From positions 16,063,006-16,127,005 of the forward strand of contig NC_087063.1 of assembly GCF_963678635.1 (NCBI RefSeq): 64,000 nt of DNA. Direction: 5' to 3'. How positions within the stretch are numbered: position 1 is the stretch's first letter; each line of letters opens with the position of its first letter. A program made the position numbers and the translations under genes. Shown piece after piece: positions 32,924 to 45,400 of the stretch. The stretch is from Symsagittifera roscoffensis. Its lineage: Eukaryota > Xenacoelomorpha > Acoela > Convolutidae. The notes under the pieces were generated by a model that saw only the letters and a list, made by a program, of their open reading frames with translations, was not told the origin of the DNA and did no database searches.

Positions 32924-35900
32924 TCAGTCGTTGAGTTGCCGAAGGAGACGGCCAGGGAACAAGTTCTTGTATTTTTCTTCCTGTGTTGAGCTACTGCATG
33001 GTAATCGGTTACGGAGTTTAACTGAGTAACAGGTACGCTGAGGTAAGATATCTTTCAACAGATGGGATAGTGTAGAATATATACGCTCATAAAGTTTTCG
33101 ATCACAATCCGCATTTATCTTTTTGACCGAAGTGAAGGTCTGTATGATTTCCGCTCGTGTCGCTCGGCCCTGTACTGCATCTATTTTATTCAGAAGATAG
33201 GCAGGTGAGCCTCCCCAAGCGGATGCTCCGTAAAAAATATGCGGTTTCACCAAAGCTTCTTATAAAAGTTCCAGCTCACTCTTGTCGTACCCCAACTGTT
33301 TGAGTTTCACTTTTTCAATGTAGGGTTTGAAAGAGAAACTGTTATCAATGTGTAGCCCATTTTTCGACTTTGACACCAAAAATGACAGCCACTGATGCTG
33401 AGCGAGAGAATAGGACTTCAACTTCTTTCGACTTCGACGTGTTCAAAACAAAGTTGTTTATACTGCACCACGTAGATATTTGTCGAATAACTGCTTGGGC
33501 ATCATCTGAGTTGTTTTTGCCTCCCACGCATTGGTTGTTGTCATCAGCGAACTTGACTGGGACATACCGCTCAGCTTCCACTACTTGATCACTGTAGGCA
33601 GCGTTAAAGCATGGGGGCCCTAGCACCGTTCCTTGAGGCACACCACTTGGTTGTTCTCATTTTTGAACCTTCATTGTCTTTTGCCACATATTGTTGCCTT
33701 CCTGTGAGAAAGTTCGCTAATAGATTGATAATGAAGGGATCCAGGATACTTTCTTGATTATGAGTTTATGCGGAGCTCTATCAAAAGCTTTGCTCAGGTC
33801 TAAAGAAATAATGCGAACGTAGTCACAACCAACTTCGTCAAAAGCTTTGCAAGTGTGTTCTAAACGTATCAGTACGTCTTGTGTTGTTCCGGAGGAGTGA
33901 TTGTGGAAGTGTCAAAAGGAGCGGCTCTTCATAGTTTAGAGAGGTCGAAACTTTTGTGAAGTGCTTGTTAATTTCGTCACAAGAAAAATTAATGACAGGA
34001 GCATTTGCTTGCTGTTTACCGGTGTAATATTTGACTAGGTTCCACCATTTCCCCGAGACCATGTTTGCTTTACGATCCTTAATATTCTGATACATCAGTT
34101 GCTTTATCTTAGAGTTCATCTTCTCCGCATCAGTGAACTTCTTAGATTTCAAGAGCTAGATTCAGAGCTTAGATTTTGTGAGCCCGCTGGTCTCTCACAA
34201 AACAAAATCTTCTCTTCGGGTCATTATTGGTCGCTGGTTCACAAATTATACCCGCGTGGTCGGTTGGGAAAGAGACATCAAAGGTGTAAGTCGATTTGTA
34301 GTAAGCTGGGTGAGTTGTGAATATGAAATCTAATTGCGAGTTTTTGTGGGTCTTGCCATGGCAGAGACTGTCCAGAGCTGTTGCCTCTGTGATCAGCTTG
34401 ACGTCAAAATCATTGATATCACCAGCCAGAGTAATAACTGTCTCCACGTCTTCAGATAGAAGCTGATCGTACACTGAAAGAATGTGTTCTTTATAGAGAT
34501 CGACTTTGTTGACGGATGGGGGGTAGTATGCAACTCCAAACAAACTTTTTCCGCTGTAGGACTGATGAGAACCATAGCATTTCGGTGCCTTGACTCTCGT
34601 ACTCCAGTAGCGTAAGCTCAATTGGAGTTTTCACATATGCTGCTACGCCTCCGCCGTGACTTTTTCCAGAACTGTCAATGTTTCTGTCTTTCTGAACAAG
34701 TGTGTACTTTGGGATACACATAAGCTGAGTCGATACTTTCGTTCAACCAAGTTTCCGTCACTAGACAGATATCTACAGACTTCTGGTACAGATCAAGACT
34801 TAAACTTGTCGAAGCTCCGGGTTTTTTGAAGGATCTTGCATTTATCAGCATCACTTTGAATGACTTTTGAGAGGTACTACCTGTTAGTCATTGTGCCGGA
34901 GCCCATTGCCCGTCACTCTTGACTTCCAATTGCAGCTTTCTGATTCTTAAATTATTCCTGCTTTCTCCATTCAGGATTAACTCTTTTCTTTTCTTTAGAG
35001 CAGCCTGCTCGAGTTCAACTTCTTTAGCAGAAAGATCAGGCGAAAAAAAAACCTTTTTTTTTCATAGCTTCTCAGTTTGGCCAGAGATGCCAAAACCATC
35101 CGCTTGGCGAAGGAAGAGTCTAGGGTAACCAACATTGTTCTTGTTCTTCCCTCAGCTGGAAGTCCCAATCTACGAACATCAAGTATCTTTCCCTCAACTT
35201 CCATATGATCAAGCAATTTTTGTGCCTCTTCTTTGTCATTTTTCATCATTTCATTCATAAGCCCGCAGGGCTCAGGCAAGCCTCGTATACGCACTGCTCT
35301 ATCATCTGTTGGTCTGCTTTCTTGTGCCGGAGACACTCGTGCACGAGCGCTATCAGCTGCTTCTGCGATGTTCGGTGCACTCGTCCCAACAGTAAGTTCT
35401 CTCATTGATTCTTTAATTCCGTCTACGATCTCTGCTTTCCAGCTAGTTTCTACTCCAGGTGTTGTCTCGACAAACTCTCTTTTCAGATCAACCACTGTTT
35501 GACTCATTTCAGCAATACTCTCGTTTATTTCTTCTCTTTTTTCTCTCTTCCTTCCCGAAAAAAAGGTTCATCTGGGCAATGGTTTCTCTCAACAGACATT
35601 CAAGCGTTTTCTTGCTTGTTTTCGAAGCAAAGGCAGAAAGTACTGCGGAGGGAGCATTCAGAAGCTCTGAGACGGTTGGATAATAGTTGCTCTCCGATAA
35701 GCGACTGGGGGGGTTGCTTGTTGCCATTTGAGATGGTTCTTATAACGGCGTTGCTCACTGTAGCTATGGACCAATCAGTTGGGTAATACACCCAGTAAGT
35801 TCCAGTTCTGGAGTTGGAGAAGGAGCTCCAACAGCAGTTGATGTTCTGGTCAGATCGCAGTTGGGATAGACCACTGCGCCTCGCGGGCACTCTTGAACAC

Positions 35901-35990
35901 CGCTTCTCGCTAATGATGTGTGATCGACCAGTCCAATTGTAATTCGGAATTAGGAGCGCGCCACGGCTCGCTCGCTGCACTTCGACATCG
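32924..35990 (-). mobile_element. Decayed LINE (ORF1, endonuclease, reverse transcriptase), 5' end near 35990
   Basis: Read on the minus strand, ORF1 begins with MATSNPPSRL at 35727 and continues in shifted frames to about 34995, with an RNA-binding-like segment (AVRIRGLPEPC). The endonuclease begins with LINARSF near 34850; its TETWL motif carries the catalytic Glu, AGDINDF follows, and TDHAGI ends it. The reverse transcriptase has LDLSKAFD (motif A) near 33800, PQGTVLGP (motif B) at about 33630 and KFADD (motif C) at about 33555. The tail has YGASAWGG and ends near 32924. Organisation and motifs fit an APE-type CR1/L2-like LINE. Stops and frameshifts show it is inactive. Confidence 0.8.
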
Positions 35991-37137
35991 ATCTGAAACT
36001 ATTTAATAATTTATCACAACAATTAACCATTATTTTTTCAAAAAAAATCGCCCAATATAGCCGCACCTGTCTTGTTCTATAAGACATTTGTTACTGGTGC
36101 AAAGAAATCTAAATTCGCGTATTGTTCCTTGTTTCAATCGACCAGGTAACACAAATAATCATCAGAATTGATCGTGTGATGCATCTTAATGTTAAGTCCT
36201 TTAAGCGATGAGTCGATCATCATTACGCTTGCGATTAGCAAGCGTTATCAAACTGGAATATAGACTTTTTCGGGTTAACAACTTGTTTACAGAATCACTT
36301 GAATCAATTGGTTCATACTGAATTCAAATTTCTAAGCGTCTCCGGTACACTCAGTCTGGAGGAAACCAATGGCGCCTTTGTCTCATTTTCTAGCCGCTAC
36401 TTTGCAATGCCATGCTTATGTTGTAGTGCAATTGTTGCGGAGCTTTGCTTCGCCTCTGTGTTATCTTTGCAAAAATAACTGTTGTCAGCAAACTGTTTAA
36501 ATTAAATATCTTTACACTTGTGGGTTTGCGAGCATTGTCTTACATTACGATTTTTTTTTCAATCCAACTCAAATTTTGATAGCACTTTTGTTGCATAGTG
36601 TTAACAATTGATAGCATTGTGGTGTAGGACAGTCGTGTTAGTTGATCGAGGCTGGTAGTTTGATTCCCTTAGATGCGTTGATTTTTTTGCTTTTGTTTCT
36701 TTTTTTATCTCTTCAAAGCCACTTCTTGGCATTTTGTCGCATGTGTTTGCAATTGCAGCTTCCCATCTCTGACGTTGAATGTATCTGCTCAAACCACGAC
36801 AAAAAAGCGACTCAGAATTAAAACAATGAAAAAAACTGTGTTCGGCCTTCCTGTGCTATTTGGCAATATTTATGTTAAGATTTTCTTGTTTATTTTTACT
36901 CTTTTTGATCGTGCGGCCACAAGTACACTGAAATCTTGCTAACCAGTTAGTATCTTTCGTTTCGTAAAAGAGGGTATGAAAACTATTGGATTGGAGAGCT
37001 TTATACGGTACAAAGATTTCCGCTCGAAGACCTTTGTTAAAATTGAACAAAAGGAGTTGGTCTTAATAATAAGAAATTCATTGTCGGAGTGTAACAAAAA
37101 AATGAATTGTTTCAGATTTGTTTTGTTTTGCAACAAA
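35991..37137. other. Non-coding stretch upstream of the large acidic protein gene
   Basis: No gene is assigned. At 36421-36465 it has the dispersed hairpin-like repeat (GCGGAGCTTTGCTTCGCCTC). TTGTTTCAG at 37106-37114 could be the acceptor of a 5' UTR intron of the next gene. Confidence 0.45.
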
Positions 37138-40100
37138 ATGGGCGTTGAATCGAATGGAGCCAATGCACCTGCAATCACACCAATGAAAGCTAACGAAAAC
37201 AATGACACCATTTTAACCGAGCCTGAGAAAACTCCTTATTCGGAGCACAACTCGGCTGAAAAAAATGTGACTTTTTGTGGAGAGTTTTTGACTCCTAAAT
37301 CGCAGTTGGACCGTAACTCGCCAAGTGGTTCTTCCGACCTTTCTTTCGAACTTATTGACGATGATGATTTCAAAGCAGATGAGCACGATAGACCAATGAT
37401 TGGTTATCCTAGCAATGTGAGTGTTTCAGAAGCGGTTTCTACTATGATCGAGGACGCCACTTCTACTCAGTTTGAAGAGAATTTGCTTGATGGATATAGC
37501 GAGGCGAGCAATCCAGAGGCTACTCGCGCAGAATTGAAAAGTATTATAGGCAAAAAAAATAACAACGTTGAAATTGAGAATGAGCCAGATAAAAATCAGG
37601 ACAGACAATGCGTGAATAAGCAATTATTAACAGCAACATCAATTGCTGAGGAAAATGATAATAGTTTCGAAATTGAAGATGAATCTAGATTCTGTGCGCT
37701 TGCTGAAAATGAAGATATTGAAGATGAATTGACAGAAAAATTGAAGCTTAATGAAATATCGGAGATCGCATCCCATTCTAAGAATGAAGCACCGAATGAT
37801 GAAAGTGTAACAGGTGTTTCAAAAGCAAGCTTGATTGAGGAAGATTTTTCAATCACCGACGGAAATGTTGCGGATAAATGGGTTGTAAAAATGCCCTCAT
37901 GTAGATTTAGCAATGTTGCAGAAAATGAAGAAAACGAACCTGAAGAAACTAGATTAATTGTATCTTCCAATAACTTTCAGAAGGATTTTCATTTTAAGTT
38001 TACTGGGGAAAAGTCTAAATTTGGAAGCTCTATCTCATACTTGAATGAAGAATTATCTAATGTCGATGAAAACGTTTCGCGTAGTCCAAAGGTAGAAACG
38101 GAATATAACACTTGCGAAGCTGATGAAAATGAATCAACCGGACAAGTGTTGCCTGCAGACAACTCTCGATCGGATTTTGAGGTTGAGAAGACTTGTGATA
38201 GTCAAATTGGAATGTCAGTATTAAACTCAATTGGTGAAGGGGTGTCAGCAGCTGAAGGAAAAGTCCAGGATATTGCTAAGGTCAAAGTTCAATTAAAGTG
38301 TACAGTTGCTCAAAAAATAGATGACGAGAATGATATATGTGAAATTATTGTTTTGCATGAGGTATGTAAAAATGGAGTGCCCTCCGAGCGATCGGAGTTG
38401 ACCGAATCTTGTGGCCCGGAAATTGAGGTCCTTTATTCGAGTAACAATCATAAAGATCTCCTGAACAAATGTTTCAGAATTGCTCCCGAAGATAGTTGCT
38501 ACAATGATTTTCCAGAATTGCCAGAAACTGAACAATTGTGCAACCAAATGGCAGAAAGTGTGGTGGAAAATAGTGTTCAACCGGCCTTTTGGGGGACGAA
38601 AGATAGATATCGAAGCTCTTATTCGAAAAAATCTTCCTGCGCTGACAAGATAGGCGGAAGAGATTTTGTTGATAGAGTTGAGCCAGTTGTGAAGGTCAAG
38701 CAGATGAACAGCGATGGGATTTTAACTTCTTGTTCTGAGAAAGCCGACCTTGAAAAACGAAAATTGGAACTCAAAAGTAAAAGTTTAGAAGAAGAAGATA
38801 TTACAGAGTTTGACATGGATCAACCGCTTAGTAAAAATTGTGAGGTGCATACGGTGGATGATAAAACTGAAGATGCTTGTGGGGATCTTGATTTCGTCAA
38901 GGCAGAAGAAATGAAAGCTCCAGATCAGGCCAGTGGCTCCATCTGTCTAGATTCTGAAGTAAAACCTGAACTGATAGAGATAGTAGAAAGATCTTCAGAA
39001 GTGCAAAATAGTTCTAGCAATGGAATCTCAACGAAAAGTAAAAGTGCTAAATATGCGTGGGAGTTGGCATTCGATCTGAATTCAAACATTTTCAAGCATC
39101 GAAGTTTCGAATCTGAAGATTATAAGTCTAAGTTAAAAACCTTGAAGGAAACTGTTGATGTAGCTGAAGATAAGCGTCAGGAACGAGAAAGTGAAAAAGC
39201 TGGGAAGTTGATAAATGAAACCATTGTCAGTAAAGTTCCATGCAGGATGCAGACATCAACACCAATTGGCATGTACCCTGTTAAACCTTATAAAACACAG
39301 TCACCTCTCGCTGAGTGGTGCTCAAATTGTCATTGCATTATGGGAAGTGGATTCTGTTCTTTGTGTACAAAACTCACGGAGAAGTATAATGAAACCGTGG
39401 AACAAGCACCTGCTGTATCTAAAAACCACCCGATTCCTCTTAATGAGCAAGGCCGCGACCAAGCACCCCCTCGAAATAAAATAAACTACATGGCTGGCTG
39501 GGATAATCACCGTTTTCACGTCAGTCCTATTAAAGCATCAGAAAATGAAGGAGAGGATAGCGATAACAATCGCGTGAAAAGGTTTGAGGACGATTTCGGG
39601 TTTTGCGATTTGTTGAACGCTCCTAAGAAATCAAAGCAGCCTTTTTATAGCTATTACGATCATTCGGGTAAACCTGGACCGTCAAGTGCGCTAAAAGAGA
39701 AACAGGCTAGAATGAATGAGAGAAGTGCAAAGGTTGACAAAATTGAGCAGCAAAAGGCGGAGGATTTCATCGCAAAAATTGATTTAAACAAAAATTTTGA
39801 CGTGGGAAACAAGGCGGAAAATTTCATTCAGCTGGACGGCCCCTTTGATTACCCTGACTTACAGCCGATTGAAACTGAAGCAAGCCAGCAAATGAACGAA
39901 CATATAGTTGCAAGCTTTAAAACAGTATCGCGTGAGCGACAGGAAGAAGCAAATAGTAATCTGTTGAAAAGTGGAAATGGTTCCTCTAAATTTGATGAGT
40001 GTCTTAGTGCGATGCTATATAACTACTCCAAAGTTATGATGCAAAGTGGCGGCGACCAAGAGGTGGTATCGGCTTGGTTGAGGAGATCTCTTCTGGTGAC

Positions 40101-40806
40101 CGGCGGAATTTCGCATCGAGATCTTGCAGATCTGGAAAAGAAAATTGCGAATGAGTTCCAGACTCCTCATGTGCCGCCAAACACGCCCGTCGCGCAAATT
40201 AAGCTTCAAAGGTCTGGTCATGATGGCAAAAGCAAACCAGAAAATGAATCATATTTGTCGAATCTTGAGTCAGAAATGAGACCAGACTTAAAAGTCGACA
40301 CTTCGGAAAATTTTAAACCAGATAGCTTGCAAGGGTCAGATGAAGGTCCTAGCATGCTTGGATTTCAAAAAGGCACTCATCAATCACTAAATGTTCAATC
40401 ATCTCAGTGTCAAGTTTTGGGGTCGAATAGAGCTGATTACGACATAGAAGGCGAGGAAATGCATCTGTTTTGCTTAGTTTGTTCAAAAAATATGCCCGCT
40501 CGGTGGTATATGATATCTAAATCGCCTTACTGTAACCATTTCTGTAGCGTTTGTCACTGCTGTTTTTTGTCAATTGTCAGGCGAAACTGGGTTCGGCAGT
40601 CGCATGGATTGTTTATTCCGAGTTGTGTGTATTGTGTTAAACCAGACTACGACGACATCTATGATTTCAGTCCGGAAAATCAGAAACGTCTGATGTTGTT
40701 CAAACGTTGGCTCGCGAGGAATGTCTCTGATTACCTGCACATTGAACTGGAAGAGGACAAAATTGTGAAAGATTTGATAGAAAAGTTCAATACAAGTACG
40801 AGGTGA
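37138..40806 (+). CDS. Large acidic protein with Cys-rich clusters, not recognised
   Basis: The frame is open from 36976 as a 1276-codon run. A TTTCAG acceptor-like site at 37109-37114 lies just before the ATG at 37138, so I prefer that start, giving 1222 residues. Most of the protein is Glu/Asp/Ser/Lys-rich and probably disordered, with many short FEIE-, ENE- and DEN-like repeats. Residues about 728-746 hold a Cys cluster (CSNCHC...CSLC). The C terminus (about 1112-1165) has a denser Cys/His cluster (FCLVCSKN...YCNHFCSVCHCC...SCVYC), suggesting a zinc-binding module, followed by a helical tail. I do not recognise the family. The long frame and coherent codon use argue for a real gene. It may have further exons upstream. 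Confidence 0.7.
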   Translation: MGVESNGANAPAITPMKANENNDTILTEPEKTPYSEHNSAEKNVTFCGEFLTPKSQLDRNSPSGSSDLSFELIDDDDFKADEHDRPMIGYPSNVSVSEAVSTMIEDATSTQFEENLLDGYSEASNPEATRAELKSIIGKKNNNVEIENEPDKNQDRQCVNKQLLTATSIAEENDNSFEIEDESRFCALAENEDIEDELTEKLKLNEISEIASHSKNEAPNDESVTGVSKASLIEEDFSITDGNVADKWVVKMPSCRFSNVAENEENEPEETRLIVSSNNFQKDFHFKFTGEKSKFGSSISYLNEELSNVDENVSRSPKVETEYNTCEADENESTGQVLPADNSRSDFEVEKTCDSQIGMSVLNSIGEGVSAAEGKVQDIAKVKVQLKCTVAQKIDDENDICEIIVLHEVCKNGVPSERSELTESCGPEIEVLYSSNNHKDLLNKCFRIAPEDSCYNDFPELPETEQLCNQMAESVVENSVQPAFWGTKDRYRSSYSKKSSCADKIGGRDFVDRVEPVVKVKQMNSDGILTSCSEKADLEKRKLELKSKSLEEEDITEFDMDQPLSKNCEVHTVDDKTEDACGDLDFVKAEEMKAPDQASGSICLDSEVKPELIEIVERSSEVQNSSSNGISTKSKSAKYAWELAFDLNSNIFKHRSFESEDYKSKLKTLKETVDVAEDKRQERESEKAGKLINETIVSKVPCRMQTSTPIGMYPVKPYKTQSPLAEWCSNCHCIMGSGFCSLCTKLTEKYNETVEQAPAVSKNHPIPLNEQGRDQAPPRNKINYMAGWDNHRFHVSPIKASENEGEDSDNNRVKRFEDDFGFCDLLNAPKKSKQPFYSYYDHSGKPGPSSALKEKQARMNERSAKVDKIEQQKAEDFIAKIDLNKNFDVGNKAENFIQLDGPFDYPDLQPIETEASQQMNEHIVASFKTVSRERQEEANSNLLKSGNGSSKFDECLSAMLYNYSKVMMQSGGDQEVVSAWLRRSLLVTGGISHRDLADLEKKIANEFQTPHVPPNTPVAQIKLQRSGHDGKSKPENESYLSNLESEMRPDLKVDTSENFKPDSLQGSDEGPSMLGFQKGTHQSLNVQSSQCQVLGSNRADYDIEGEEMHLFCLVCSKNMPARWYMISKSPYCNHFCSVCHCCFLSIVRRNWVRQSHGLFIPSCVYCVKPDYDDIYDFSPENQKRLMLFKRWLARNVSDYLHIELEEDKIVKDLIEKFNTSTR

Positions 40807-42302
40807 ATGTGGTGTGGCCTTGATTCATATGTAATTTGAGGCAGGTATTCGAAAGTTTTGCAAAAATCACAGCAAGCAATTGAAACATTCTTTATTGGTT
40901 TGGTTTTCAAAGTGGCGTCGGTTTGAATAGATACAAAGTATTTGGGCATGGGTAATTTATAAATTGTTTCTAATGTGTTGTTCTTAAATCCGCTTCAATT
41001 TCAGTGAACTTTTATATGAAATTTATGCAAATTTGAACAATGGCATAGAGCGTAAATTTTTGGCACTTTGAATTTTTTTGTTTGTCCTCTTTCTTCAACG
41101 TCCACAATTTTTCAGCCACTCTTTTAAATCAATTTTGATTCTGAAATCTCGCCATGATAGATAATATCTTTTGTGGAAAGTGCACTTGTTTGGTCTGAAA
41201 TTGAATTCGTGGAAAATGATTGACGTTTCATCTTGTTTTGGCTACAATTTTGTTTTAGTGTTAACCATTGTTTTTTAATTGTCATGAAATAATTAATTAG
41301 CAGCCACCACTGATATGTCCTTACTGTATAATATTGATTGAAATATTTCCAAATATTATATGGTGTCTCCGTGTCAATTGTAAACTTGCTCTCAATGAAG
41401 AAATAACCTTAGACTTGATTTTTAATTTTGTTTTAATTATAGTGTTTAATTTATCCGAAGTAACATCTCTTTAACAAAGGGGTTGGATTAAATCTCTTTT
41501 ACTGTTTTTTTAATGAGGGGGCGAGTCCCTATCGCAAAAGAGGGATTTTTTGGGTACAAATCTTGATTATGTCAAGATGTCGAGTTGGTTCTTAATAGTG
41601 TTTTTTTTTGGTATCATAGATGGGATAATAGTTAAAGAGAATACTGAAATGTGCTTCATTTCTGCAGATAGTCTCTTGGCGGAAGTGGGAGACTGCAGAT
41701 TATTAATGAAATAAGCAAAATAGTGCGCGATTCACTTATGTTCTTTTTTAACGTTGTTTTCTCTATCCTTTAAGCAGTGCTGCCATAGTGTTAAATTATT
41801 TTTGTCTTTGTTCTTTTTTTATTATCAGTTGAAGAGCTGAAACGAAAATTGTTCTTAGATTTGCAAATGAGTACGTGATTGTCAATGAGAATGAATTAGC
41901 ATTTATCATCATTGAGAGAAATTGTGTTAATCTATTTGACTGTAAATACGGTGCTCTGAAATTGATGAAAAGCTGAATAACAGTGAAAAATCTATATTTA
42001 AAATTAATTATCCCAGTTAATAGACGCGAACATGAATTTTGAATAAATTATGGCTGATTGAATTTTGACTAATCAATAGTTTTAACTGTTTCTTTTTAAT
42101 CCATCACGCAGTCTGTTAATAAGAAATAGCAACCAAATCTCCTGAGACCTGGTTGTCATTGGAATGGTCTTATCAAGACTTCTGAAATCAGCAAAAAAAA
42201 CTAAATTAAACAGCTGAATGATTCGGTGCTTAGTCTGCGAAGGTTCCGAAAACAAGTTTTTTTCTTCAGGTTTAAAAATGATTTAATTTTATTCCATTAA
42301 AA
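40807..42302. other. Intergenic stretch before GMCL1
   Basis: AT-rich. No gene, tRNA-like segment or clear repeat is recognised. It probably holds the 3' UTR of the upstream gene and the promoter of GMCL1. Confidence 0.4.
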
Positions 42303-42492
42303 ATGGGCGGCACCTTTTCACAAGACAGAGCTCCGCGGTCGCCATCGGGTGCTGCTGGCATAGGTACTCGGAACTTTGGTGTGGCAGGTCATTTGAGTGG
42401 TCAGCCAAGAAGAGATAACGGAGACGCGAATGAGGCTAGGAATCTCTCTAGAAAAAGACGGAGGCCACGAAGGGTTGTGATTCCAGTCGATG
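42303..42492 (+). CDS. GMCL1: GMCL1 coding exon 1
   Basis: Residues 1-63, with MGGTFSQD at the start and RKRRRPRR near the end. Donor GATG|GTAAGC, phase 1. Confidence 0.85.
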
Positions 42493-45400
42493 GTAAGCTT
42501 GGATAAAATATAAGACATTCTACCGCCTTGAACCCAGTTTTGAAACGTAAAGAGGTACACGTTTGAAGTGTTATAAGACGTTTGTTATCGATTTTTAACA
42601 TTGTTGTTGGTATCCCTGTAGCTCACGACCCGTAGGCAGAGATTTGGAAGTTTGGAAAAATGCTTAAAGATTCTGATGTTCAATTAATTAAAATCTAATT
42701 ATTCTGGGTATCAAAAGAAAATAACCCATAAGTTTATTAAGATTCTTTTTTATCACCATATGAGTGCTTCTTAGGTGACACAACTAGTGATGAGGGAGAC
42801 AGTGAAAGTGTTGACTTCTCAAGCACAGAAGATGAGTCATCGTCATCAGCAGCTGCAGTGGCATCATCATCGCCCTCAGCCAGAGCACCTCACACGAAGA
42901 GGCTGAAGTTGGATTCCACTGCACAGTACATATACGACAAGCTGTTCATTCAGGGTTAGTGAAAAATCATGATGAAATTGTATGGTTTTTGTGTTTAATT
43001 TGTGCGAGAATTTTCGATTGAGTGCTAACATTTTTCTGTATACTGTAGGTACGATTTTGTTGGTTTAAAATTAAACGGAGGTGGCGTAGAATTGAGTAAA
43101 AAATGATCATCTTCACAACAGGATTTTAATTTTTGATCTATCCTGATTACACTTGCGAGAACAAGTGCCTTGTAATCGTGAACTAGACTTTGGTCGGCTT
43201 AGTTGTCTCATCAGAAGTTTTGCCTGTGTTACAAGAAATTTTCATTTTAATTGCAAGTGTTGTTGTTTGTAGTTTCAGGAGGACTTGAAGACAAAAAAAA
43301 ACAATTTTCTCCAATTGAAAAAGTTTTCCTGAATGGTTACTAGCTCTTCAGATAGGGTGCCCCAGTCCAGAGTTATTTTCATGACTAGAGCAAATTTTCA
43401 TCATAAGTTCAAGAGCTAAGCAGAACTGAGCAAGAAATTAGCAAAAACAAAATGCCCAAACGTGCCAAATATTTTTTCAAAATTTTTTTTTCCGGCCAAA
43501 CTGGTATCTGTTCAAAGGTGGTTGATTGAGTTGTCACATCACGGATTGTAGTTGCAAGTGCAAGTGTTGTTCATTGTAGTTTCAGAAGATTTTTGAAAAG
43601 TCTTTTTTCTTTGGCTCATGTCTGCTCAAAGATAGTCGGCTTTGTTTCCTCTTCATAAGTTTTGTTCCGTTGCTAATCAAATGTCTGACATGTTCATCTA
43701 GAATGAGCTTCTATCGAGCTATATAAAAAGTTAAAATTTGATAGACATTTTTCGTTTTTTCATTACCGTTACGATAAGCAAGGGTAGTGCAATCGGGTAC
43801 TAGAATTTTTCCTCGTAAACAAATTGTTCTCAAATTTTAGTAGGAATGATAAACTGGACCCGAATAGTAGGATTTTACCACTACTGAAATTCTAATAAAA
43901 TTACTATCATTTCAGTAGTAATTGAGTAAAAACTCTTTCAGATAGTATTTAGTTTTTCAAAAAATGTCTGTTTTTTTTTCAGGTTCGTGGTTTTTGTGCT
44001 GATTTCTGTCGGGTCATTTTCCTTTTTTGTATTTTTATCGCTTATGTGTCTTTATCTGTGGGTTTTTTTGACTTACTAGTTTAAACAGGTTTTTTACCAT
44101 AACTGAAATCTCTGTAATTTGTAAATTTACCATGTCTCATTTTGCGTAGTTTTTTTGCGTTTTTATTTTAATTTGAAGAGTTTTTTTCGGCTTAGTCTAG
44201 TTATATTGCGTAATTTTGAGAAAAAAAATGTTTTCGTATAGGATTACGTGCTTTAGTATGGATGGGTCATAAAAACTTATTTTCATGAAGTTTTTTTATG
44301 ACAATAGTTTTGTTTTCGATCCAAAATTTGTCGCCTTTGTTGCCGCTCGGTGAATGGTTTCCAATTGATTTTAAGGCTGTTTATGAACTTCATCTGATTC
44401 AACCATGAAGTTTTTGTAGCTGTTGTTTCTTGGCAAAACTTTTCAAATTATGTTTCCAAGTAATTTTTCAACTTAAATTTTTTTGTTTGACTCTTTTTTT
44501 TTCCACTGACTGTTAGAGGGCAATGTGTAGCATAATGCGAAGTTTTTCAAGCTGGTCCATGTCTGGCCGTGTTTTTCTGCCACAGGTTTTCATTAAATTG
44601 AGTTTCAGTTTGCAACTAACATTGGAAAAATTTTGGGTGTTGTTTTTTTTGGCGTTTGGTCAATTTTTCTTGCGAGTCGGTGGCTTTGTGTATCACAAGT
44701 GGCGCGAAGCTCCGCTCCGCCTCTGTTATATCAATTTTCATCTCAAAAAGTTATCGGCGACACCATTAGAGAGCTTCAATCTTATATACTCAATTTTAAA
44801 AGACGATATCTATAATGAAGAAAATTTATTGAAACATCATTTCTCAAAATATGTGTGAAAATAGTAGCACTGCGATTAGAAAGAAAGGAATCGTTTTTAA
44901 ATGTTCCTTTTTTCATAACAGGAGAGGGCAGTGATGTGACTATTCGTTGTCTGGGAAGAGAGTGGAAACTACATAAACTGTATCTCTCTCAGTCCAACTA
45001 CTTCGAATGCATGTTTGGCGGAAGGTGGCTCGAGTCAGACTTAAACACAATCAACATTGACATCCCAGACAGGTACTGTAATTGTGTAAACAATTGAGCT
45101 TTAATTAAAAATTTTCGTTTTTCCCCGTTTTTTATTTGCTCTCCTTAAATTGCTTAAGTTGGAACATTCTGTGCTACTTGCACAGCAACCGGATAACGAA
45201 GTTTATCGTGGTTGTTTTAGCAACCTTGATTTTGTATATTCCTTTTTGTTCCGACTTTCGATACGAAAGTAACGGAATATTTGTGCTCGGGTGGGTTTTT
45301 TTTTCTTCAGACTTTTTAACTAGCCGTTTTTGACGGAATTTTTTTATATCATTCGAAAGCGATTGTTTTCCTGAGCTTGAATTTGAAAAGATATTTTACC

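Noticed and set aside
37138-40806. Many minus-strand frames under the acidic protein (for example 37596-37970)
   Set aside because: They are reverse shadows of a Glu/Asp-rich coding frame, which gives Ser/Phe/Leu-rich antisense frames.
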